Assembly (NCBI GenBank): GCA_016297855.1
Contig: JAEDFW010000083.1
Coordinates: 1-7,678, forward strand
Source: Oscillospiraceae bacterium
GTDB taxonomy: Bacteria; Bacillota; Clostridia; Oscillospirales; Oscillospiraceae
Direction of reading: 5' to 3'
Length of the DNA stretch: 7,678 bases
Each line of letters opens with the position of its first letter. Within the stretch, counting starts at the first letter, position 1. Positions 1 through 5,781 of the stretch are shown here, piece by piece. Made by a program: the position numbers and the translations under genes. Below the pieces are notes generated by a model that was not told where the DNA came from, did not search any database, and saw only the letters and a list, made by a program, of their open reading frames with translations.

Positions 1-238
1 CGAGCATCGCAATGGCGCTGTTGCGGCAGTCGTTTTCGATGACGAGATCTTCGATCTTATCGCGGTTGGCCTCCAGAATGGGCTTCAGCGCATTCCACTC
101 GCCGAAGACCACCTTGTCGCCCGCGCCAAAGACCTTCGCATTTCCGTAATCGATGGCTTCGCGCTCTTTGACATAGAGCTTAACGGGCGTTTTTTTCTGT
201 GCGTTTGCGATATAGGCGATGATTTCCTGTGCGTTCAT
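1..238 (-). CDS. dapH: Tetrahydrodipicolinate N-acetyltransferase DapH (N-terminal part, cut by window edge)
   Basis: DapH transfers an acetyl group from acetyl-CoA to 2,3,4,5-tetrahydrodipicolinate in the cytoplasm, the first step of the acetylase branch to meso-diaminopimelate and lysine. Only the first 79 codons are present; the left-handed beta-helix acetyltransferase domain lies beyond the left edge. The visible part matches my recollection of the Bacillus subtilis DapH (YkuQ) N-terminal domain: an opening like MNAQEIIAYI, then TPVKLYVK (17-24), VVFGEW (43-48) and IENDCRNSAI (67-76). The ATG at 238-236 lies 4 bases after the dapB stop. Its ribosome binding site, GGAGGA, is formed by the last two glycine codons of dapB, so translation is probably coupled. 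Third gene of the riboswitch-controlled dap operon. The alternative, the succinylase DapD, is less likely because this N-terminal domain is the DapH type. Confidence 0.92.
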   Translation of the reverse strand, partial: MNAQEIIAYIANAQKKTPVKLYVKEREAIDYGNAKVFGAGDKVVFGEWNALKPILEANRDKIEDLVIENDCRNSAIAML

Positions 239-242
239 GGCG

Positions 243-989
243 TTATCCTCCGATCAGGTCGCGCATGGCGTACAGCCCTGCGGGCTTACCCATGAGCCAG
301 CTTGCCGCGCGCAGCGCACCCTCGGCGAACAGCGCCCGGTTTTCCGCCCGGTGCGTGAGCGTGAGCGTCTCGCTGCCGGTGGAAATCAAAATTTCGTGCG
401 TGCCCGTCTCGCTGCCAAGGCGCAGCGAGTGGATGCCGATCTGCTGCTTGGTGCGCTTGCCGTTTTCGTGCCGGCCGATCACAAATTCGGCCTCCGGCCG
501 CACGGCCTTGATTCCGTTCGCCAGCAGCAGCGCCGTGCCGCTGGGCACGTCTAATTTCTGGTTGTGGTGCGTCTCGACAATCTCGATATCCGCGTCCGGG
601 AACATCGCGGCCGCCTTCTGCGCCAGATCCGCCAGCACTGCGATGCCCAGCGAGTAGTTGGCCGAGAAAAAGACGGGGATTTGCTTCGCCGCTTCCACAA
701 TCGCGGCCTTCTCCTGTTCGGTCTGACCCGTGGTGGCGATGATGGCGGGAAGATGATGCGAAACGCAGTAATCAAGCAGCGCATTTGTCGCCGCGTGGTG
801 CGAAAAATCCACCACGCAGTCGGCTTCGCCGGTAAAATCCGTCAGTTTCGTGTAGCAACCGTTCTCACCCGGATTCGGGCAGTCGACGCTCACGCGCGCA
901 GAGATCGCTGCGCCCGCAAAGCCCTCGTCCGCCAGACGGCAGATTGTCTGCCCCATACGGCCCGTATAGCCGTGTACGATGATCTTCAT
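243..989 (-). CDS. dapB: 4-hydroxy-tetrahydrodipicolinate reductase DapB
   Basis: DapB reduces the DapA product, 4-hydroxy-tetrahydrodipicolinate, to tetrahydrodipicolinate with NAD(P)H; it is a soluble cytoplasmic enzyme. The 248-residue length is normal, toward the short end of the family. The Rossmann nucleotide-binding motif GYTGRMG is at 7-13 and the ATTG motif at 85-88. The signature ETHHNQKLDVPSGTA is at 139-153; H141 and K145 correspond to the catalytic His159 and Lys163 of the E. coli enzyme. The usual DAPSGT reads DVPSGT here (147-152), a mild change. A C-terminal GLYAMRDLIG-like tail is also typical. The start at 989 is supported by AGGAG 6 bases upstream, overlapping the dapA stop codon (TAAGGAG). 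The gene sits 10 bases after dapA and 4 bases before dapH, so all three are surely co-transcribed under the upstream lysine riboswitch. Confidence 0.97.
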   Translation of the reverse strand: MKIIVHGYTGRMGQTICRLADEGFAGAAISARVSVDCPNPGENGCYTKLTDFTGEADCVVDFSHHAATNALLDYCVSHHLPAIIATTGQTEQEKAAIVEAAKQIPVFFSANYSLGIAVLADLAQKAAAMFPDADIEIVETHHNQKLDVPSGTALLLANGIKAVRPEAEFVIGRHENGKRTKQQIGIHSLRLGSETGTHEILISTGSETLTLTHRAENRALFAEGALRAASWLMGKPAGLYAMRDLIGG

Positions 990-999
990 GGCGCGCTCC

Positions 1000-1887
1000 T
1001 TACAGAATATGCTGGCTGCGCATCAGCGCGAGCAGCTTTTCTTCGTGCGCGGCTTCCATCTCGGTCAGCGGCAGACGCAGGAAATTCTCGCACCAGCCCT
1101 GCGCGGCCATGCCGGCCTTGACGGGAATGGGGTTGACCTCGCAGAACAGGGCGCTGATGAGCGGCAGAAGCTCCAGCTGCAGCTTCGCGCTGCCCGATAC
1201 GTCGCCCGCGAAGAAGCGGTCGCAGATCTCGATGGTCTGTCTGGGCGCGACGTTGGACAAAACGGAAATGACGCCCGAGCCGCCGAGCGACAGAATCGGC
1301 ACGATCTGATCGTCGTTGCCGGAATAGACATCCAGCTTGTCGCCCACCAGCGCCATCGTCTCGGCGATGGAGGAGATGTTGCCGTTGGCCTCCTTGATGG
1401 CGCGGATGTTGGGATGCTCGGCCAGACGCGCGTACGTCGCGGGCTGGATGCCCACGCCCGTGCGCGACGGGACATTATAGACGATGATCGGCTTTGTCGA
1501 TGCGTCGGCGATGGTCTCATACATCTTCACCAGGCCGTTCTGCGTCGCCTTATTATAGTAAGGCGTCACGACCAGCATCGCGTCTGCGCCGACCTCGCAG
1601 CAGAATTTCGTCAGCGAAACGGCGTAGGCCGTGTCGTTGGAGCCTGTACCCGCGATCACGCAGGCACGGCCTGCCACACGGTTCACCGCGTATTCCACAA
1701 GCGCGCGGTGTTCTTCGTCCGAAAGCGTTGCGCCCTCGCCGGTGGTGCCGGCAATGACGAGCGCGGGAATGCCGTTTGCGATCTGGTCGTCCAGCAGGCG
1801 GCCGAACGCCTCATAGTCGATGCCGTCTGCATTGAGCGGTGTGATCAGCGCCGTTGCCACGCCGCGGAAAATGGGGTTGGAAGTCAT
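1000..1887 (-). CDS. dapA: 4-hydroxy-tetrahydrodipicolinate synthase DapA
   Basis: DapA condenses pyruvate with aspartate-4-semialdehyde, the committed step toward diaminopimelate and lysine. It is a (beta/alpha)8-barrel class I aldolase of 295 residues, the usual family length. Visible active-site elements are GTTGE (47-51; T48 and T49), TPYYN (108-112; Y111), YNVPSRTG (137-144; Y137 and R142) and the Schiff-base lysine K165 in IRAIKEANG. The late NPIPVK motif is at 252-257. The open frame extends in frame to an ATG at 2034, but that stretch is the riboswitch and terminator. The start at 1887 is chosen because AAGGAG lies 9 bases before it and the conserved N-terminus (FRGVATALITP) follows directly. 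Aligned by eye with E. coli DapA, part of the lysine-feedback site differs: positions equivalent to H53 and E84 are D57 and Y88. Weak end-product inhibition with transcriptional control by lysine is a reasonable inference. First gene of dapA-dapB-dapH. Confidence 0.97.
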   Translation of the reverse strand: MTSNPIFRGVATALITPLNADGIDYEAFGRLLDDQIANGIPALVIAGTTGEGATLSDEEHRALVEYAVNRVAGRACVIAGTGSNDTAYAVSLTKFCCEVGADAMLVVTPYYNKATQNGLVKMYETIADASTKPIIVYNVPSRTGVGIQPATYARLAEHPNIRAIKEANGNISSIAETMALVGDKLDVYSGNDDQIVPILSLGGSGVISVLSNVAPRQTIEICDRFFAGDVSGSAKLQLELLPLISALFCEVNPIPVKAGMAAQGWCENFLRLPLTEMEAAHEEKLLALMRSQHIL

Positions 1888-1911
1888 GATGTACGTCTCC
1901 TTTTGATTCAT

Positions 1912-1944
1912 ACAAAAACAGCCAATGCGCGCGGCATCGGCTGT
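1912..1944 (-). terminator. Intrinsic terminator of the lysine riboswitch expression platform
   Basis: Read on the minus strand, an 11-bp stem runs from 1944-1934 (ACAGCCGATGC) to 1928-1918 (GCATTGGCTGT). It has one G-U pair, a 5-base loop (CGCGC) and a run of five T from 1918. It lies between the aptamer and the dapA ribosome binding site, as expected for premature termination when lysine is bound. A competing antiterminator can be drawn: bases 1992-1982 (GCGCGTGCCGG) pair with 1940-1929 of the terminator 5' arm and loop through about 10 pairs with small bulges. That helix would use the last base of the P1 strand. The antiterminator is inferred by hand pairing only. Confidence 0.87.
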
Positions 1945-1965
1945 GTAAAATCGTTCGTTGCCACT

Positions 1966-1982
1966 GTGCGCTTCTGGCGCAC
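1966..1982 (-). other. Small hairpin between aptamer and terminator
   Basis: On the minus strand GTGCGC (1982-1977) and GCGCAC (1971-1966) form a perfect 6-bp stem closed by CAGAA. It sits in the linker between the P1 helix of the lysine aptamer and the terminator. It could be a spacer hairpin in the lysine-bound form or a pause site. It would be partly disrupted if the proposed antiterminator forms, since that uses G1982. Confidence 0.45.
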
Positions 1983-1991
1983 CGGCACGCG

Positions 1992-2165
1992 CAATCAATC
2001 CATAGCTCTCCGCAAACGCGACAGTCATACGCATCTTATGCGCATAACCAGACGGACTTCGCCTCGCCCGTCTTCGGCGGCAGCCCCTTTCTCACGCGGC
2101 AACGGTGCTGCGAACACCTTACACCGCGCGGTACTCTTGACGTCCGCGCCTCTATCCTTTAACTG
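1992..2165 (-). promoter_or_regulatory. Lysine riboswitch (L box) aptamer in the dapA leader
   Basis: The minus-strand leader carries the lysine-riboswitch core, closely resembling the B. subtilis lysC leader as I recall it. Landmarks are GATAGAGGCGCG (2156-2145), CAAGAGTA (2139-2132, loop-E-like element), GAAAGGGG (2091-2084), GCCGAAG (2078-2072) and GGAGAG with CTAT (2011-2002). Helices that can be drawn: P1 from CAGTTAA (2165-2159) and ATAG (2155-2152) with CTAT (2005-2002) and TTGATTG (1998-1992); AGACGG with CCGTCT (2073-2068, 2055-2050); a 9-bp hairpin at 2046-2026 with loop AAG; and CGC-GTTT-GCG at 2020-2011. It senses free lysine. The terminator placed downstream and before dapA indicates an OFF switch by transcription termination. 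Lengths and element order match the family. Confidence 0.95.
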
Positions 2166-2183
2166 CTGTATGAAGTTTTTAAC

Positions 2184-2213
2184 ATTTTATCACTCTGCAC
2201 ATGGGTCTGTCGA
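2184..2213 (-). promoter_or_regulatory. Probable sigma-A promoter of the dap operon
   Basis: On the minus strand TCGACA (2213-2208, one mismatch to TTGACA) is followed by an 18-base spacer and TAAAAT (2189-2184, one mismatch to TATAAT). Transcription would begin near 2177, about ten bases before the P1 helix of the lysine riboswitch, which is where a leader RNA should start. The -35 box touches a small palindrome at 2214-2229. Confidence 0.7.
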
Positions 2214-2229
2214 TTGTGGGAATCCACAA
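2214..2229. repeat. Short palindrome TTGTGG-GAAT-CCACAA next to the dap -35 box
   Basis: The arms TTGTGG and CCACAA match perfectly around a 4-base centre. It abuts the predicted -35 element of the dap promoter and lies roughly 170-190 bp upstream of the opposite promoter. It could be a regulator-binding site, but palindromes this short also arise by chance. No known regulator motif was recognised. Confidence 0.35.
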
Positions 2230-2387
2230 ATTTTTCCGAATTTCCCGCTGCTTTTTGTCGTTTTTCCCGTCCGCGCCTGCCGTGTAGCTCGTTTTTGGGC
2301 GGAGAAAACGGCAGAAACCGGCGCGCAAACATTCCTTTTTTGTCTGAGAGCGAAAAAATCGGCAGGAAATGTTGGCTGGTTTGCACA

Positions 2388-2416
2388 ATGATAAACCCGC
2401 CAAAAAAAGGTATAAT
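2388..2416 (+). promoter_or_regulatory. Probable promoter of the signalling operon
   Basis: A perfect TATAAT at 2411-2416 is preceded by a 17-base spacer and ATGATA (2388-2393), which matches TTGACA at four of six positions. Transcription would start near 2423, giving a leader of about 40 bases with a GGAAGGGG ribosome binding site at 2447-2454. The weak -35 box is consistent with activation by a bound regulator, possibly the operon's own AraC-type regulator; that is inference. Confidence 0.65.
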
Positions 2417-2461
2417 GAAAGTACTGGTTATCGGCATATGCACTTGGGAAGGGGCGATCGG

Positions 2462-3994
2462 ATGTATCAGATCATGCTGGTGGAAGATGAAATCCTGGTG
2501 CGCGAGAGCATGGTGCAGAACACGAACTGGCACGCACTGGGTTTTGAAACGCCCATCGCCTGCGCCGACGGGCGTGAAGCGATGCAGATGTTGGAAACGG
2601 CGCATCCTGATGTGGTCATCACGGATATCTGTATGCCGTTTGTCGACGGGCTGGAGCTGGCCGCGCACATCCGCGCGCGTGATCCGGCCACCATCATCGT
2701 GGTGCTGACCGGATTCAGCGAATTTTCCTACGCGCAGAAGGCCATCAAGTACCACGTCAACGACTACATTTTAAAGCCTGTCAGTCCGCGCGATTTTGAC
2801 CAGCTGCTGCAAAAGCTCGCGCAGGAACTGCGTGAACGCGAGCAGCAGCAGGGCGTGTTCAGCCGCGCGCAGTACGCGGGCGAGCTTTTGAAGGATCATG
2901 TGTTCCAGAGCATCCTCTCGCCCGATACGCCCGAGGAGGATCTGCAGGCCGCGGCAAGAAACGCCGGCATCGTCTTCGGCGGCGAGCTGCACATCGCTGC
3001 GCTGGCCGAGCTGCAGCAGCCGGATGCGGCGTGGCTTTCGCGTGTGGCGGAGCAGCTGGCGGGGCGCTTTGCTCCGTGCCAGTGGCGCGTCACCGGCGAT
3101 GAGACGCTGGTGCTCATTTTCAGCGGCGATGAAACGGCCGAACTGCGCGTGCGTGCGGTCTCGGCCTGCCGGCAGCTGGCGCAGAAGCTGGACGAGGACG
3201 TGCAGGCGGGCGTGCTGATCGGCGTTTCCGGTATCCATGCCGGCCCCAGCGGTCTGCGTGAAGCCGCTGCGGATGCGCGCCATGCGCTGGGCTACGCGTT
3301 CTCCAGCGGCCAGCGGCTGCTGTTTGACCCGGAACTGAGCAAATCCGCCGGCTCTTTGCACGCGCCCGACTGTCCCGCCGTAAGCGACATTGCCGCCGGC
3401 GTCCATGCCGGCGACGGCACGCGCGCGCTGGAGCTGACGGGGCAGTTGTTTGCGCTCATGCGCAAGCGGCAGGTACATTTCAGCGAATGCGCCGGTCAGC
3501 TTGAGCAGCTGCAGGTGCTGCTGACCAGCCCGCTCTCCCGTGAGGAGCTGGCTCGTGCGCCGCAGGTGATGCCCATCTCGTACCGCGACACGCTCGAGGC
3601 CGTGCGCTTACGCTTTGAACGGCTGGAGGGCTTTTTGCTGCAGCGCGCCGCGAGCGGCATGGACAGTCCCGCCAACCGCTGCGCGACGATGGCGGTGCGG
3701 TATCTGCAGGAGCATTACAGCAACTGCGATCTGAAGTTGGCAGAGCTTCTGGATTATCTCGGCGTGAGCCGCAGCTATTTCTCCACCGTTTTCAAGGCCC
3801 ACACGGGCCAATCGTTCGTAGAATATCTCACAAACCTGCGCATGGAAGTGGCCAAACGCCTTCTGCGCGAAACGGGGCTGTGCACCTACGAAATCGCCGA
3901 GCGCATCGGCTTTGTTGACCCGCACTATTTCTCCGTCAGCTTCCGCCGCCGCACGGGCATGACCCCGCGCGAGTACCGGGAGGCGAATCAATGA
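2462..3994 (+). CDS. YesN-family response regulator with AraC-type DNA-binding domain
   Basis: Cytoplasmic transcription factor of a two-component system, 510 residues. An N-terminal receiver domain (about 1-120) has the acidic pocket EDE (8-10), phospho-acceptor D55 in VITDICMP, T83 and K105 in ILKPVS, so it should accept phosphate. A long middle segment (about 170-290) contains VLIGVSGIHAGPSGLREAAA (251-270) and then ARHAL, resembling the degenerate GGDEF-like domain of YesN/CdaR-type regulators. The C-terminus (about 405-508) is an AraC double helix-turn-helix: LAELLDYLGVSRSYFSTVFK (426-445) and a second helix pair ending GMTPREYRE (499-507). The start at 2462 is preferred over an in-frame ATG at 2369 because it begins the receiver domain, follows GGAAGGGG and lies downstream of the TATAAT promoter. 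The stop overlaps the kinase start by 4 bp (ATGA), so the kinase gene is its cognate partner. Targets are unknown; sugar uptake or glycan-use genes are typical for this family. Confidence 0.95.
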   Translation: MYQIMLVEDEILVRESMVQNTNWHALGFETPIACADGREAMQMLETAHPDVVITDICMPFVDGLELAAHIRARDPATIIVVLTGFSEFSYAQKAIKYHVNDYILKPVSPRDFDQLLQKLAQELREREQQQGVFSRAQYAGELLKDHVFQSILSPDTPEEDLQAAARNAGIVFGGELHIAALAELQQPDAAWLSRVAEQLAGRFAPCQWRVTGDETLVLIFSGDETAELRVRAVSACRQLAQKLDEDVQAGVLIGVSGIHAGPSGLREAAADARHALGYAFSSGQRLLFDPELSKSAGSLHAPDCPAVSDIAAGVHAGDGTRALELTGQLFALMRKRQVHFSECAGQLEQLQVLLTSPLSREELARAPQVMPISYRDTLEAVRLRFERLEGFLLQRAASGMDSPANRCATMAVRYLQEHYSNCDLKLAELLDYLGVSRSYFSTVFKAHTGQSFVEYLTNLRMEVAKRLLRETGLCTYEIAERIGFVDPHYFSVSFRRRTGMTPREYREANQ

Positions 3995-5781
3995 CGCACC
4001 GCAAATCCGCACGGCGCAGCCGCAGCATCGGCAGCTATATCGTCGCCTCCTTCATGCTTCTGATCCTGCTGGTCACGCTCGGCATGATGCTCGTCTCCAT
4101 TTCCACCTCCTCGCGCGAGCTGCAGGCCAACGCCATGGACTATACCGAGCAGCTCGTGCTGCGCGTCAACGCCGATATTGACCTGTATGTACAGTATATC
4201 AAAGACATTTCCGACTTTCTTGTCGACAATACCGCCATCATCTCCTATCTGCAGGCCGCGCGGAACGGTGAACTGACCGAACGCACCGAGGCTGACGCCA
4301 CCGGCCAGCTGGCCGCGGCCATCAGCATCCGCAGCGAATTTTCCGCCATTGCGCTTGCCTCACCCACGGGAGATGTGATTTTCGGCGCGCCCACTGCCGA
4401 GCGCAACACGTTCATCGACTATACGCAGGCCGACTGGTATCTGGACGCTGCTGCAAATCCCAAAGAAGTAATGGTGTCGTCGTCGCGCGTGGAAAACCTG
4501 ATCGCCGACCAGTACACCTGGGTCGTATCGTTCTCCAAGGCAGTCACGAACGCATACGGAGAAGTGCTGGGGGTGCTTCTCATCGACCTCAACTACAACA
4601 TCATCGACAGCATCTGCGCGGCCATCGAGCTGGGCAGCCGGGGCTATATCTTCCTGCTCGGCTCCGACGGGGAGATTCTGTGGCATCCGCAGCAGAACCT
4701 CATCTACGCAGGGCTGAAGGCCGAGAACGTCGGCGATATCATGGCCGCCGGGCAGGGACGGCTCTCATCCGGCAGCGGCAGCGCCGCCAAGCAGTACGTC
4801 ATCTGCCCGTCCAGAGACACCGGCTGGACGGCCGTGGGTGTGGTCTACACCGAGGAGCTTCTGCAGATGCAGGGTGAGTTGATCCGTTCCTATGCGCTCA
4901 TCGGCGCGGGCGCGCTGATTGCGGCGCTCATTCTGGCGTTTTTGCTGTCAAACTCCATCACGCAGCCCATCCACGCACTGCAGCATACCATGCATCAGGT
5001 GGAGCAGGGCGATCTGAGCGTGCGCTGCGGCGTGACGGCAGGCAATGAACTCGGCCAGCTCTCCGACAGCTTCAACCACATGATCGCCACCACGCAATCG
5101 CTCATGGACGAGACGGCGCGTGTGGCCGAGCAGAAGCGCATCAGCGAGTGGCGCGCGCTGCAGGCGCAGATTCAGCCGCATTTTCTGTATAACACGCTCG
5201 ATTCCATCATCTGGATGAGCCACGCCGGGCGCAATGAAGAGGTCGTGGAGATGACGAGCGCGCTGGCGTCTCTGCTGCGCCGATCGATCGGCACGGGCAG
5301 CGATACGAATACGCTGGCCCAGGAGATGGACCACGTCAAGAGCTATCTCACCATCCAGAAGATGCGCTACAACGAAAAACTCCGGTATACGCTGGACATG
5401 GATCCGCAGACGGCCGATTGCCTTCTGCCCAAGCTCATTCTGCAGCCGCTGGTCGAAAACGCCATCTACCACGGCATCAAGGTCAAGCAGACGGGCGGTA
5501 CGGTGCGCGTGGAGTCGCTTCTCGAGGAGGACCGGCTGCTCATCACCGTGGAGGACGACGGCGTGGGCATGACCGAAGAGCAGATCGCGCGCATTTTTGA
5601 ACCGAAGCAATCGGACGCCGAATCGACCAAAATCGGCGTCTGCAACGTCAATGAGCGGCTGCAATACTACTTTGGCAGCGAAGCCAGCATGCGCTATTAC
5701 TCCACGCCCGGCAAGCGCACGATGGTCATGCTGGTGCTGCCGATCGTGCGGGAGAAGGAGGCCGGCGGTGATGAAGCATAA
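3991..5781 (+). CDS. YesM/LytS-family sensor histidine kinase with dCache and HAMP domains
   Basis: Membrane sensor kinase of 596 residues. A basic N-terminus leads into transmembrane segment 1 (about 17-37). An extracytoplasmic domain (about 39-298) of dCache type follows, with DWY (148-150), VVSFSKAV (178-185), GVLLIDLN (194-201) and a second module around GYIFLLGSDGEILWHP (218-233). Transmembrane segment 2 (about 300-320) leads to a HAMP linker (about 320-372, with NELGQLSDSFNHM). The His-kinase motif QIQPHFLYN gives phospho-acceptor H397. The ATPase domain has the N box LVENAIYHG (N490) and G box DDGVGM (522-527). The arginine of the amino-acid-binding dCache motif (RxWY) is absent (A147), so amino acids are not the obvious ligand. 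GGGAGG lies 7 bases before the ATG, which overlaps the regulator's stop. The end overlaps the following lipoprotein gene by 11 bp. It presumably phosphorylates D55 of the adjacent regulator. Confidence 0.95.
   Translation: MTHRKSARRSRSIGSYIVASFMLLILLVTLGMMLVSISTSSRELQANAMDYTEQLVLRVNADIDLYVQYIKDISDFLVDNTAIISYLQAARNGELTERTEADATGQLAAAISIRSEFSAIALASPTGDVIFGAPTAERNTFIDYTQADWYLDAAANPKEVMVSSSRVENLIADQYTWVVSFSKAVTNAYGEVLGVLLIDLNYNIIDSICAAIELGSRGYIFLLGSDGEILWHPQQNLIYAGLKAENVGDIMAAGQGRLSSGSGSAAKQYVICPSRDTGWTAVGVVYTEELLQMQGELIRSYALIGAGALIAALILAFLLSNSITQPIHALQHTMHQVEQGDLSVRCGVTAGNELGQLSDSFNHMIATTQSLMDETARVAEQKRISEWRALQAQIQPHFLYNTLDSIIWMSHAGRNEEVVEMTSALASLLRRSIGTGSDTNTLAQEMDHVKSYLTIQKMRYNEKLRYTLDMDPQTADCLLPKLILQPLVENAIYHGIKVKQTGGTVRVESLLEEDRLLITVEDDGVGMTEEQIARIFEPKQSDAESTKIGVCNVNERLQYYFGSEASMRYYSTPGKRTMVMLVLPIVREKEAGGDEA

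Larger units (their letters stand above)
1888..2461. other. Divergent intergenic control region between dap operon and signalling operon
   Basis: This 574-bp stretch holds no convincing gene. On the minus strand it carries the dap promoter, the lysine riboswitch and its terminator (about 1912-2213). On the plus strand it carries a promoter with a perfect TATAAT at 2411-2416. The middle (about 2214-2387) is rich in A/T runs broken by GC patches. It contains a 6-bp-arm palindrome at 2214-2229, an imperfect direct repeat (CGGCAG followed by AAA, at 2309 and 2360) and an inverted pair CTGCCGT/ACGGCAG (2277-2283 and 2308-2314). Long open frames crossing this region on both strands have no recognisable protein content. 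Confidence 0.8.

Noticed and set aside
1888..2213. T-box leader upstream of dapA
   Set aside because: No T-box sequence with its specifier loop is seen; the motifs match a lysine riboswitch instead.
2277..2314. CTGCCGT/ACGGCAG inverted pair as a terminator or attenuator
   Set aside because: The loop is 24 bases, no T tract follows, and an alternative CGTTTT/AAAACG hairpin overlaps it; too weak to call.
979..2391. 470-residue open frame on the plus strand opposite dapA and the riboswitch
   Set aside because: It is the antisense shadow of dapA, has Arg/His/Ala-rich non-protein-like composition, no domain motif and no ribosome binding site, and runs through the riboswitch and promoters.
2369..2461. 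N-terminal extension of the response regulator to ATG 2369
   Set aside because: It starts upstream of the predicted promoter -35/-10 boxes and adds 31 residues before a standard receiver-domain start that has its own ribosome binding site.
2159..2755. 198-residue open frame on the minus strand across the divergent intergenic region
   Set aside because: It covers both the opposite promoter and the receiver-domain coding sequence, and has no recognisable motif or ribosome binding site.
5597..5770. N-terminal extension of the binding-protein gene to an upstream in-frame ATG
   Set aside because: The extension lies in the kinase ATPase domain coding region, has no protein-like content, and would bury the lipoprotein signal peptide.
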